Translations under genes and position numbers: made by a program
In this document: positions 5,361 through 11,915 of the stretch, in pieces
Numbering within the stretch: position 1 is the stretch's first letter
Layout of the letters: each line of letters starts with the position of its first letter
Notes under the pieces: model-generated
The model's database searches: none
The model's input: the letters and a program-made list of their open reading frames with translations, nothing else
What the model was told of the DNA's origin: nothing
Origin: a virus
Reading direction: 5' to 3' (one strand)
IMG/VR virus record: IMGVR_UViG_3300033153_003092
Span: 1-26,142 of that record
DNA length: 26,142 nt

Positions 5361-5588
5361 AAGTGTATGCTTAGGACGCTGGAATGGATTAAAACAAAAG
5401 ATCAATTACCAGATACAGAAAAACATAAACAGGTTGCTTGTTTAACATGCACAGGCCACGAAATAAAGATACTTGTTTTTAACGGTGTTGACCTGTGTTG
5501 GGACACAGCTGATTTTGATGATTACTACTGCAATATTGTGAATGTTGAATATTGGATGGAGTTGCCGGATATACCAGGAGTTAAATAA
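5340..5588 (+). CDS. DUF551-like small protein, 82 aa
   Basis: An 82-residue protein. It reads LEWIKTKDQLPDTEKHKQVA, then HEIKILVFNG, W.TADFDDYY and NVEYWMELPDIPG. The order W-I-x3-D-x-LP, a variable strand region, and V.YWM.LP at the end is the DUF551 signature, found in many phage and prophage early regions. Function is unknown. The start overlaps the end of the membrane peptide gene, with AAGGATAAG as a moderate RBS. It appears paralogous in outline to 2427-2711. Confidence 0.7.
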   Translation: MSETRDNKCMLRTLEWIKTKDQLPDTEKHKQVACLTCTGHEIKILVFNGVDLCWDTADFDDYYCNIVNVEYWMELPDIPGVK

Positions 5589-5607
5589 TATTACATAAGG
5601 ATAAGAG

Positions 5608-5775
5608 ATGGCAGAAGAAATTAAAATAAAATACACCAAAGATTTAACATACTCAGGTAAAAGTCATATCAAGGCAGAAGTTATAATAACGAACGGTGTA
5701 AAAGAAGAGTTAGGTGTTTTAATTACAAAGACGCATTATGAAGAATTACTAAAGAACCAAAAGGATAGAGTATGA
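5608..5775 (+). CDS. Hypothetical phage protein, 55 aa
   Basis: A 55-residue ORF with ATG at 5608 behind AAGGATAAGAG, overlapping the next gene by ATGA at its 3' end. It is basic and beta-prone (MAEEIKIKYTKDLTYSGKSH, then AEVIITNGVKEELGVLIT) and ends in a helix (THYEELLKNQKDRV). No family is recognised. RBS, overlap and codon pattern support it as a real gene. Confidence 0.55.
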   Translation: MAEEIKIKYTKDLTYSGKSHIKAEVIITNGVKEELGVLITKTHYEELLKNQKDRV

Positions 5776-6086
5776 GTGAAGAACAAACGGAGTATAACAG
5801 CAATTCTATAGCATATACAGCGCTTGCTGATTTTGTGCGCGATATCTGTCTGCAGAAAATTATTGAGAACTCACATAAAGATGATTTGTTAAAACGTGAT
5901 TTTGTTAATCTTGTTGAAAGGACAGCAGACGAAAGACAAGAAAGGATGCAAGCCGGTATTAACTGGTATTACAACAAGATAGATGACAACGCGCTTGCTT
6001 TTTTAAGAGAGATTGCAGATGAGATAATATTTTTACAAGCTCAGGCCGGAAAGGTTTTGGGTTTTAATACTTTACAAAGGAGGTAG
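5772..6086 (+). CDS. Hypothetical phage protein, 104 aa
   Basis: A 104-residue, almost wholly helical acidic protein with the start overlapping the previous stop as ATGA, and AAAGGATAG at 5760-5768 as RBS. It has the segments LADFVRDICLQKIIEN, DLLKRDFVNLVERTADERQERMQAGINWYYNKI and ALAFLREIADEIIFLQAQAG. It has no transmembrane segment or catalytic motif. It lies directly before the endolysin gene with a one-base gap, so it may be co-expressed with lysis. Function unknown. Confidence 0.55.
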   Translation: MSEEQTEYNSNSIAYTALADFVRDICLQKIIENSHKDDLLKRDFVNLVERTADERQERMQAGINWYYNKIDDNALAFLREIADEIIFLQAQAGKVLGFNTLQRR

Positions 6087-6087
6087 T

Positions 6088-6387
6088 ATGGGCAGCAGGG
6101 TACAAGGCGAATTTACATATGCAGTCAGTCAGTTAATACAGTTTGCATACAATAACGGGTTTTATATGACGTTTGGAGATGCTCACGCAATAACCGGACA
6201 TAAACAAAACAGCTTTCACTATAAACGGCAGGCTGTCGATTTTAACTTGTTTAATGCAAAAACCGGGGAATACTTGAAGGATACAAGCCACCATGAGCCA
6301 CTTGGTTTATTTTGGGAATCAATCGGTGGTACATGGGGCGGCAGGTTTAATAGTCCTGACGGGAATCATTACTCTTGGGGCGAATAA
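6088..6387 (+). CDS. M15-family peptidase endolysin
   Basis: A 99-residue protein with the M15 (VanY/T5-endolysin-like, M15_4) zinc peptidase pattern: NSFHYKRQAVDFNLF with H44 and D51, LGLFWESIGGTWGGRF, then DGNHY with D91 and H94. H44, D51 and H94 are the expected zinc ligands and D91 the expected catalytic acid. These enzymes cut peptide bonds in the cell wall, here to release progeny. There is no signal peptide and no separate cell-wall-binding domain, so export would need a holin. The RBS is AAGGAGGT (6076-6083). It is unusual that the gene sits at the end of the early operon, apart from the holin candidates on the other strand. Confidence 0.85.
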   Translation: MGSRVQGEFTYAVSQLIQFAYNNGFYMTFGDAHAITGHKQNSFHYKRQAVDFNLFNAKTGEYLKDTSHHEPLGLFWESIGGTWGGRFNSPDGNHYSWGE

Positions 6388-6396
6388 TTTAACGAC

Positions 6397-6413
6397 GCCT
6401 GAATTGGTCAGGC
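6397..6413 (+). repeat. Short hairpin between endolysin and next gene
   Basis: GCCTGA (6397-6402) and TCAGGC (6408-6413) form a perfect 6-bp stem around a 5-base loop (ATTGG). It is followed by TTATAAAC, not a proper T tract, so it is more likely a processing or partial-termination hairpin than a full terminator. Confidence 0.4.
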
Positions 6414-6435
6414 TTATAAACAAAGGAGAAAGAAC

Positions 6436-6636
6436 ATGAAAGCAAAAATTGTATCAACTTTAATCGGTCTTATCTTAAAAACTCTAACACCGGACATGCT
6501 CAAATCATTCGCGGATATGCTGCTTGATTGGGTTGAAGATGCTGTTGAGAGAAGTGAGAACAAAATTGACGATGCTACAGTTTTACCGCTGTGCAATATG
6601 ATCCGCTCGGCGTTTGATATCCCTGATAATGATTAA
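6436..6636 (+). CDS. Conserved-looking small phage protein, 66 aa
   Basis: A 66-residue protein with ATG at 6436 behind AAAGGAGAAAG (6421-6431). It starts with a hydrophobic/amphipathic stretch (KIVSTLIGLILKTL), followed by LTPDMLKSFADMLLDWVEDAVE, NKIDDATVLPLCNMIRSAF and a terminal IPDND. This overall pattern is, from memory, a recurrent small hypothetical protein next to phage endolysins, but no function is known to me. The N-terminal segment is short for a membrane anchor. It is the last plus-strand gene, just before the convergent terminator. Confidence 0.6.
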   Translation: MKAKIVSTLIGLILKTLTPDMLKSFADMLLDWVEDAVERSENKIDDATVLPLCNMIRSAFDIPDND

Positions 6637-6648
6637 TGATAGCAAGAT

Positions 6649-6670
6649 GCCCGGCTGTTATTAGCCGGGC
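6649..6670. terminator. Intrinsic terminator between convergent operons
   Basis: GCCCGGCT (6649-6656) and AGCCGGGC (6663-6670) form a perfect 8-bp GC-rich stem with a 6-base loop. On the plus strand it is followed by TATGTTTTATC, a modest T-rich tract. It lies 12 bases after the last plus-strand stop codon and 10 bases from the stop of the last minus-strand gene, so it probably ends both transcripts. The minus-strand side has little T (ATCTTGC) and may leak. Confidence 0.75.
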
Positions 6671-6679
6671 TATGTTTTA

Positions 6680-8026
6680 TCAATCAAGTTCTTCAGAAAA
6701 TGCAACAACAGTCATATCCATTGATCTTATTGAGTTTGTCGAACTTGTTGTAATACGAATTAAACCGCCCTCAGTGACTGACGCTTCGATAAATGTATTT
6801 AACCCTAATCTCTTGTAAGCACCTTCAACACCAGCCGCTATTTCTGAATCTATAGCTTGATCAACAAGACGCTCACATATATTGCCGTCACCAGGAATAA
6901 ATCCAGAGGCGGCATAAGTCCAACCTGTCGCCCTATGGTGAATTAGTTCTATGTTAAATGCAACATCTGCTGCACCTGCCTCCCAAACACATTCAAACCC
7001 CACAACAGTACCGTCTTGATTGATGAAATCCTCATATTTAGAATAACCATAATTGATTGTTACGCTGTACGTTGTCGGTGAACCTGATACAGTGTAAAGT
7101 GAGATTGTGACTTCTCCTGAGAATTTTTCTATACACTCCACCATCATGTCGGTCGTAAGTGTTGTTATGTCATCCGTAATAACCGCCGTTTGAGATGCTG
7201 TTTGTGTTCCAAGCTCGCTGTCAAGTGTGCCTGTAACTTGTATCCCAACCTGACCTGTATCTACAGTACCCGCTGCTGCCGCCACTATGCCTACATGGGC
7301 TGCCCTTGATAAATCAGCAGCTCCGTGTGCCACAGTTAATGAAGCGTTTGTCAAGGTGGCACTTGTTGCAGACCAGTCATAAAAACCTGCTCTGTAATGA
7401 ACACCAGCCGCCGCAGAAGCCGAAGTAAAAGAATAATTCCTGCTTGCAGATCTACGGCGTAATGTTTGGTAATTTACGGATATTATCCCATCTGTTACGC
7501 CTGTTTGAACAATGCCACCGACAAGCAACCTATGTGCAGGAAATATTGGTCTTGTTTGCGTGTAGTCACCAGACGGCCCTGCATAGATAAAACCTTCTGC
7601 TAATACGCCGGTGTCGACATCGTGGACAAGGCCCCTTGATGTTGCTATACCATAATCACTAGGTGGTATATTCATAGTTGCAACACCAGCAAAGCCAAGG
7701 GCGCTTAATTCTGTTGTGTTTGTTGTTGGCTCAACGTGTGGAACTTCGCCGGTTACAACGCCGGTTACTGACACAGGGACGCCGTTATCTATCTGTGAGA
7801 TTGTATTATTATACACAAGTATATGGTCTTCACGCCCTATATTATTCCGAACATCTGTAAACCCGGTGTCAGATATGTGGCATTTGCAATCTGGGTCATA
7901 GCTCATTTGTCCGGCTGCGTATGACTGCATCTCCGTTATTTTCATCTGCAATTTTGCTATTTTATCTGTTTCTGTTGCTGTTATGCCCCTATTCGATAAT
8001 GAATCGTCTATTTGTTTTTTTGCCAT
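6680..8026 (-). CDS. Phage fibre-like structural protein, 448 aa
   Basis: A 448-residue protein, start ATG at 8026 behind AAAGGA. The N-terminal part (about residues 1-40) is helical (ETDKIAKLQMKITEMQSYAAG). Then comes a repetitive beta region with GREDHILVYNNT, IDNGVPVSVTG, a V-G-E-V-PHVEPT segment, FAGVATMNIPPSDYGIATSRGLVHDVDTGVLAEG and VGGIVQTG. The order 'N.TG..I.NG.PV ... GVAT..I....G..T..G.V..VDT' is typical of phage fibre, collar and head-fibre structural proteins. An Ala/Thr-rich trimeric-fibre-like part follows. It is the last gene on the minus strand. A receptor-binding or surface-fibre role is inference. Confidence 0.6.
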   Translation of the reverse strand: MAKKQIDDSLSNRGITATETDKIAKLQMKITEMQSYAAGQMSYDPDCKCHISDTGFTDVRNNIGREDHILVYNNTISQIDNGVPVSVTGVVTGEVPHVEPTTNTTELSALGFAGVATMNIPPSDYGIATSRGLVHDVDTGVLAEGFIYAGPSGDYTQTRPIFPAHRLLVGGIVQTGVTDGIISVNYQTLRRRSASRNYSFTSASAAAGVHYRAGFYDWSATSATLTNASLTVAHGAADLSRAAHVGIVAAAAGTVDTGQVGIQVTGTLDSELGTQTASQTAVITDDITTLTTDMMVECIEKFSGEVTISLYTVSGSPTTYSVTINYGYSKYEDFINQDGTVVGFECVWEAGAADVAFNIELIHHRATGWTYAASGFIPGDGNICERLVDQAIDSEIAAGVEGAYKRLGLNTFIEASVTEGGLIRITTSSTNSIRSMDMTVVAFSEELD

Positions 8027-8037
8027 GATTTATCCTT

Positions 8038-9435
8038 TTATGTATATTCAATTACAAGGTCTGTTCCGTCAAGAACTTGCTCCAAACTGTCAAAAACATA
8101 ATCAAAAGCAAGCGCATTATCAAAATATAAATGTCTGATAGTCTGATAAGTGCCACTTGTCATTCCGAAAACACGGTTTCCGATGGCCGGGAAAGCCCCG
8201 GTGAAAGCTGTTATCGTGCCTTTCGTGCCGTTCAAGGTTATCCACATCTCATCGTCATTAAACGCGAACCAGCCTGAGACTTCTGTGTCAGCAACTACTG
8301 CCGCAGCACTCTGGCAGGTGTTCGTTCCGTCTGTGCCTTTGATTAATCCGGTTGTTTGCTCGATGTATAAAGCCACAAAATCAGATGTTTCAAACTGTAT
8401 CAGGGGCATGTCTTCAGTCAGGTCTGCCGGTATGTATGCCGTGAATGGGATTACGCCTACAGCATTATTTGAGTCTACACCGCCGAAAAAATCTTTTAGA
8501 CCGTATTTTGTTCCAAGGGGTGAAGTCCAAGGCAATCGCGCTGCTTTGTTGACAGGGTAGCCAAAACCGGCATTTTCAACCCTGAATGTCGAAAGCGTCG
8601 TATTGATCAGCGTTCCATTATTCCCGTTGCCGCTACTATCCGGCGAGAAAGTGTCTTGTCTGTATTCGTCGCATTTGTACCACGCAAGCAGGCCACCAGA
8701 ATCATAATATTTCACATCCCACAAATAGATATTACTGAATCTATCGGCTTCTCGTGATCCAAAAACTATGGTAGAGGCACTATAGCCAATTGCATCACCA
8801 GCGGTAACACTCTGTAACACATCGTCAACATACAGATTGCCTTGATCGTCAAGGTCAACACAATATTCAGTGTCGAGGAGAAATGTATTATTTGTTTTAA
8901 GCGACGACCCGTCGTAATAAAATTGAAATCTAAAACCGCCCGCCGCTGCGCTAATAGCAAACGAGCGGTTTGTTGTTCCTGGGCATAGAGTAACCGCATC
9001 TGCATCAACTATAGTGTCGACCACTAAACAAAATACAACTCTGGCAGTAGCCACTGCGGTAATATTTGTATCAACCGAATCATTTATACCATCAAAATAA
9101 TAACAAGACGTGTTGATGTCTTCAGCAAGAAGCCTCAACGAACCTTCATCAATCGTAACAGACGTTCCAGGGGGAAAAGGTAAATTGCCCGAACCGGCGT
9201 ACTGCCTGAACACCTTTTCACTGTCGATATATTCATACATTGGAGTATCGGCCTGGACTGCTACAGGTGTGCCGCTTGGATCTCCGGCAATAGCTGTGCC
9301 GGTGCGGGTGTAGTCAGCGTAATCTGTCGGACGCCCCGACCATATAATCGCAAACGGGGCTTGAATACCGGCACCCATAATAGGCCGCATTACCGGAGAC
9401 ATTACCGGCGACATTACTGGCGACATTATACCCAT
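8038..9435 (-). CDS. LamG-like virion surface protein
   Basis: A 465-residue protein. The N-terminus has a tandem repeat (M-S-P-V three times, then M-R-P-I) encoded by 12-base units at 9379-9426. Two stretches look like concanavalin/LamG jelly-rolls: CYYFDGINDSVDT with FCLVVDTI, and LLAWYKCDEYRQD with DSSGNGNNGTL. 'SFDG..D.V' and 'DSSGNGN.GTL' are hallmarks of these carbohydrate-binding folds. Likely a tail- or head-surface protein that binds host glycans. The ATG at 9435 overlaps the previous stop (TAATG). ATG 9426 and later repeat ATGs are alternative starts. It belongs to the promoter-driven cassette 9728-6680. Confidence 0.6.
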   Translation of the reverse strand: MGIMSPVMSPVMSPVMRPIMGAGIQAPFAIIWSGRPTDYADYTRTGTAIAGDPSGTPVAVQADTPMYEYIDSEKVFRQYAGSGNLPFPPGTSVTIDEGSLRLLAEDINTSCYYFDGINDSVDTNITAVATARVVFCLVVDTIVDADAVTLCPGTTNRSFAISAAAGGFRFQFYYDGSSLKTNNTFLLDTEYCVDLDDQGNLYVDDVLQSVTAGDAIGYSASTIVFGSREADRFSNIYLWDVKYYDSGGLLAWYKCDEYRQDTFSPDSSGNGNNGTLINTTLSTFRVENAGFGYPVNKAARLPWTSPLGTKYGLKDFFGGVDSNNAVGVIPFTAYIPADLTEDMPLIQFETSDFVALYIEQTTGLIKGTDGTNTCQSAAAVVADTEVSGWFAFNDDEMWITLNGTKGTITAFTGAFPAIGNRVFGMTSGTYQTIRHLYFDNALAFDYVFDSLEQVLDGTDLVIEYT

Positions 9436-9728
9436 TATGTTGACACTCCTATCTCAACAGGATTGGAGCCTATTCCAGAAGTGTTAACCCACAACTGAAC
9501 GCCAGAACTATGATTAATCAAGCTGTCTTCTGTCACAACCCCATCGGCAAACGCAACAAAAGTCCCGTCTGAATCCACTGTCCCGAATGTTACGGTTGCA
9601 ACATCAACGTTTTTTGTAATCTTTACGGTTGTAACTCTTTTCTGTCGCTCAACTCTACCGCCTGTTGCATCTTGTGGCCCTTCATATATCAATGTATCTG
9701 TATCTGTCGCTATAGTAATGTATTTCAT
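9435..9728 (-). CDS. Small beta-rich phage protein, 97 aa
   Basis: The start at ATG 9728 follows AAAGGGGAAAG. A longer frame from 9821 would run through the terminator hairpin. The 97-residue product (MKYITIATDTDTLIYEG, then VERQKRVTTVKITKNVDVAT, GTVDSDGTFVAFADGVVTED, GVQLWVNTSG) is Thr/Val/Gly-rich and beta-prone, with no membrane segment. It resembles small virion accessory proteins placed before fibre genes. No family is recognised. It is the first gene after the promoter/hairpin leader at 9746-9895. Confidence 0.6.
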   Translation of the reverse strand: MKYITIATDTDTLIYEGPQDATGGRVERQKRVTTVKITKNVDVATVTFGTVDSDGTFVAFADGVVTEDSLINHSSGVQLWVNTSGIGSNPVEIGVST

Positions 9729-9745
9729 GCTTTCCCCTTTAAAGT

Positions 9746-9788
9746 AAAAAAACCCAACATTGCCCTTATACCTCTGCAAGTTGGGTTT
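9746..9788 (-). terminator. Intrinsic terminator in front of the last cassette
   Basis: On the minus strand AAACCCAAC (9788-9780) pairs with GTTGGGTTT (9758-9750), a 9-bp stem with a 21-base loop, and the run of T extends to 9746. This is a complete rho-independent terminator for minus-strand transcription. It can end the tail operon or the short RNA from the promoter at 9867-9895. The loop carries TTGCAGAGG, which can pair with CCTCTGC at 9831-9825 in the leader, so its folding could be conditional. Confidence 0.75.
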
Positions 9789-9860
9789 ATTCTCTGCTAA
9801 AATTAAAGTCGGAAACGTCAATTAGCAGAGGATATCAACGCTTTCAGGTGCCCCCTATCC
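9746..9860 (-). ncRNA. Putative small RNA or attenuator leader, about 115 nt
   Basis: Transcription from the promoter at 9867-9895 would start near 9860 and reach the terminator T tract near 9746, giving about 115 nt. It contains a 9-bp inverted repeat (CTCTGCTAA 9830-9822 with TTAGCAGAG 9800-9792, 21-base loop), then the terminator stem. CCTCTGC at 9831-9825 can pair either with the first partner or with GCAGAGG in the terminator loop. A further pairing, TCCGACT in the first loop with AGTCGGA at 9864-9858, is available mainly to read-through transcripts. No ORF of convincing quality lies in it. It is either a terminated small RNA or a leader controlling genes 9728-6680. Confidence 0.5.
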
Positions 9861-9866
9861 GACTAA

Positions 9867-9895
9867 ACTATATAATATTTCTAAATATATGTCAA
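9867..9895 (-). promoter_or_regulatory. Near-consensus sigma70 promoter, minus strand
   Basis: On the minus strand TTGACA (9895-9890, perfect) is followed after exactly 17 bases by TATAGT (9872-9867, five of six). It is the best promoter found in the window. It sits right after the stop codon of the holin-like gene and would start transcripts near G9860. Such a strong housekeeping promoter inside a late structural block suggests expression independent of the late operon, possibly in the lysogen. Confidence 0.65.
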
Positions 9896-9897
9896 TG

Positions 9898-10227
9898 TTA
9901 CGGCTTATTCTGTATAACGGCCCATGTACTCGCGCCCGCAGCAGCAGCAGATAAAAAAATTGCTAAACCCCACTTTGTTATAGTTTGGGTTATTATTTTC
10001 CGTCTATCCTCAGAATCTGAACGTGATTGCCGTAAATATGCGAAATCTTTCTGCGCTTCAAATGGTTGCTTGCAATCAAGCCCGAGCTTAATGAATGTTG
10101 CTTCGACTGCTGCCGCCGATGCCTCCGTGACCCATGTTTTCCCTGTGTCTTTTATGGATTCGTGTGTCTGTTCTTTTATCGCGGTTATTATTCTGTTTTC
10201 AATTGCATGTAGTTCGGTCTCTGTCAT
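9898..10227 (-). CDS. Holin-like protein with C-terminal membrane anchor
   Basis: A 109-residue protein. The start is set at ATG 10227 (RBS AGAGGA) because it overlaps the previous stop as ATGA. A TTG at 10251 would add 8 residues. A long charged, helical N-terminal part (HAIENRIITAIKEQTHE, YLRQSRSDSEDRRKIITQTI) leads to one hydrophobic segment near the C-terminus (WGLAIFLSAAAAGASTWAVI). This layout is like XhlA-type or accessory holin proteins that work with an endolysin. The position after the tail fibre and a membrane protein agrees with lysis or membrane function, but the role is inferred. Confidence 0.5.
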   Translation of the reverse strand: MTETELHAIENRIITAIKEQTHESIKDTGKTWVTEASAAAVEATFIKLGLDCKQPFEAQKDFAYLRQSRSDSEDRRKIITQTITKWGLAIFLSAAAAGASTWAVIQNKP

Positions 10228-10970
10228 ATCGTCCTCTGCTGCCGGTTCCAAAGAGCCTTGTAAAAGTAAGTTGACGGTATCTGCTGAAAGATAGTCTTAG
10301 GATACCATTCTTGACCAAGTTGTTTTAACAAAGGCTTTACGGCTGCGATACATCTTACACGGAGAAAAAGACTTTTAGCGTTTATTGCCGGGGTGCCTTT
10401 TAAACTTCTGAATATTCGTTTTATATCTAAATTGATACTAATGCCCGTATCAACTATTATATATTTGTTGCTTATGTTTTCGGTGCTGTGAATTTCAAGT
10501 GTTGGCCTATCAAGTACAAGTCTTAGCCACTCTTTACCGCAAACAATAGACATTGACGAAACAGGCAAGCCAATTAATGATAATATGTGCATCAACCACG
10601 AACCTTTGTCTGATTTGTAGAATAACAAACAGATGGTGTTATTTGTCAATTTATCTGATATAAAATTATACGGCCTGAATGCAGCCCATAGAAGGCCAAA
10701 GCAATAAACGAATATCTCAGCGTAATAAACATAGTCAGGTGCGTAAAAGAATGCTCTTGTAACGAATATTGACAGCGCACCAAAACAAAGAACAACCATC
10801 GTTGCTTTTCTCTTTGGATTTGGGTTTATTGCTGCCATCATGCCGAGTATAATTCCTATTGAAAGTTGAAGTTGCGATAACTGCCCTATTACATCAAAGC
10901 TTATTGTTTGTGACGCAATAAGCGTGTAGATGTCGATTAAGGCGTATGTTATTGTTAAAATGTAAAACAA
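10224..10970 (-). CDS. Membrane protein with unknown C-terminal domain
   Basis: A 248-residue protein, start TTG at 10970 directly after the stop of the tail fibre gene, with GGAAGGTC as RBS. No ATG occurs before residue 44. The N-terminal half has about four hydrophobic segments (residues near 2-20, 33-48, 56-75 and 79-97). The C-terminal 150 residues are soluble: a strand ICLLFYKSDKGS, LSLIGLPVSSMSIVCG, YIIVDTG, a basic RVRCIAAVKPLLKQLG and a final helix. The order of these strands recalls permuted papain-like (YiiX/NlpC-type) folds, but the expected histidine is not evident, so catalysis is doubtful. Possible roles are holin-like, envelope-modifying or exclusion protein. Confidence 0.45.
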   Translation of the reverse strand: MFYILTITYALIDIYTLIASQTISFDVIGQLSQLQLSIGIILGMMAAINPNPKRKATMVVLCFGALSIFVTRAFFYAPDYVYYAEIFVYCFGLLWAAFRPYNFISDKLTNNTICLLFYKSDKGSWLMHILSLIGLPVSSMSIVCGKEWLRLVLDRPTLEIHSTENISNKYIIVDTGISINLDIKRIFRSLKGTPAINAKSLFLRVRCIAAVKPLLKQLGQEWYPKTIFQQIPSTYFYKALWNRQQRTI

Positions 10971-11915
10971 TTATCCGACCTTCCATATTTTCACGTCAGA
11001 ATAAATCTCTGTCGTAAAATTAGCCTCTATGCCAAAACCGTCAACTGCTCTTGTGACGCTGCATTGGTGCTGCAACTCAAATACCTTTGATGCAACGATG
11101 GTAAACTCCCCAGTAATATTTGATTCTGTGGTAACACTATCTGTACTTAGTGTATATTCAGGTGTTCCGACCAACTCAATAACTGCATCTGTTATATTAT
11201 ATAATACAGCCTGATGCCTTGTAACTCCAATAGCTGGCGCTGACGCTTCGATGTAATACTTACCAGCCGGTAAAGTAATTTGATCTGACAACAAGCTTGC
11301 ATTTGTTATGCTATTTGATGCCGTTGTATTTAAGACCCTTGTCCTCCAAGCGCCTAAGGTGAACCCACCGCCCGCAGTATTTTGGGCTTTTTGATCTTGT
11401 ACGTGCAATAGGTTATTTTGCGCCATAAGGCCGTAATTCCACGGTGACATTACGTAAGCCGTCCCATTGTAAACAATCTCTATTTCTACGGATGCTCTTA
11501 TTTCTCCTCCGACTAATGCAGCACCAAGAGGGCTTAATATTGCTTTGACACCCAAACCAGACTTGTTAACAGTAGATGCACCAGTGTTGGGATTTGCTGT
11601 CGTAAATGTTACCTTTTCCCCACTTACATATCCATCAGGCTGTTCAAGTGATCCTGTTTTTGTCAGTACGTATGCGTCGGCAGCACCGCCGTCCGTGTAG
11701 GAGTGCGCTGTCTGGCTCGTTATTACCATTGCCTTTGCAAGCATATCTGTATTCGGGTCCGCTGCACCTGAATATACTGTCAGCGTTTGCCCTGTTTGCT
11801 CTACAGCAAGTTTTAACTCATCTGTCATACTATTTGATTCGTTAGCGCCCCATTTTGTGGCTGTGCCTGTATCGTTACCACCTGATTGATTTGCTTTTGT
11901 TCCAAAATCTTTCAT
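10971..11915 (-). CDS. Tail fibre protein
   Basis: A 314-residue protein starting with ATG 11915 overlapping the previous stop (TAATG), RBS GAGGTGAT. The N-terminal half has typical fibre-shaft features: Gly/Thr/Asn repeats, TTANPNTGASTVNKSGLG, a GGEIRASVEIEIVYNGTAYVM segment as in many phage tail fibres. The C-terminal half is a jelly-roll-like domain (LPAGKYYIEASAPA, HQAVLYNITD, GEFTIVASKVFELQHQC, TEIYSDVKIWKVG) that resembles TNF/C1q-like receptor-binding heads. It lies right after the gp48-like baseplate gene, the usual place for the tail fibre in Mu-type order. No chaperone gene follows. Host recognition is the expected role. Confidence 0.75.
   Translation of the reverse strand: MKDFGTKANQSGGNDTGTATKWGANESNSMTDELKLAVEQTGQTLTVYSGAADPNTDMLAKAMVITSQTAHSYTDGGAADAYVLTKTGSLEQPDGYVSGEKVTFTTANPNTGASTVNKSGLGVKAILSPLGAALVGGEIRASVEIEIVYNGTAYVMSPWNYGLMAQNNLLHVQDQKAQNTAGGGFTLGAWRTRVLNTTASNSITNASLLSDQITLPAGKYYIEASAPAIGVTRHQAVLYNITDAVIELVGTPEYTLSTDSVTTESNITGEFTIVASKVFELQHQCSVTRAVDGFGIEANFTTEIYSDVKIWKVG

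Noticed and set aside
6636-6818. 60-codon plus-strand ORF across the convergent terminator
   Set aside because: It runs through the terminator hairpin and then antisense to the 448-residue fibre-like gene, and has no motif.
9379-9426. Short tandem repeats considered as a CRISPR array
   Set aside because: Units are 12 bases long without spacers and lie in frame in a protein, so this is a coding repeat.
6680-9435. Diversity-generating retroelement affecting the fibre or LamG-like gene
   Set aside because: No reverse transcriptase gene and no template/variable repeat pair with adenine-specific differences is visible in the window.
9848-10294. 148-codon plus-strand ORF over the holin-like gene
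   Set aside because: It has no RBS and is antisense to two overlapping, well-placed minus-strand genes.
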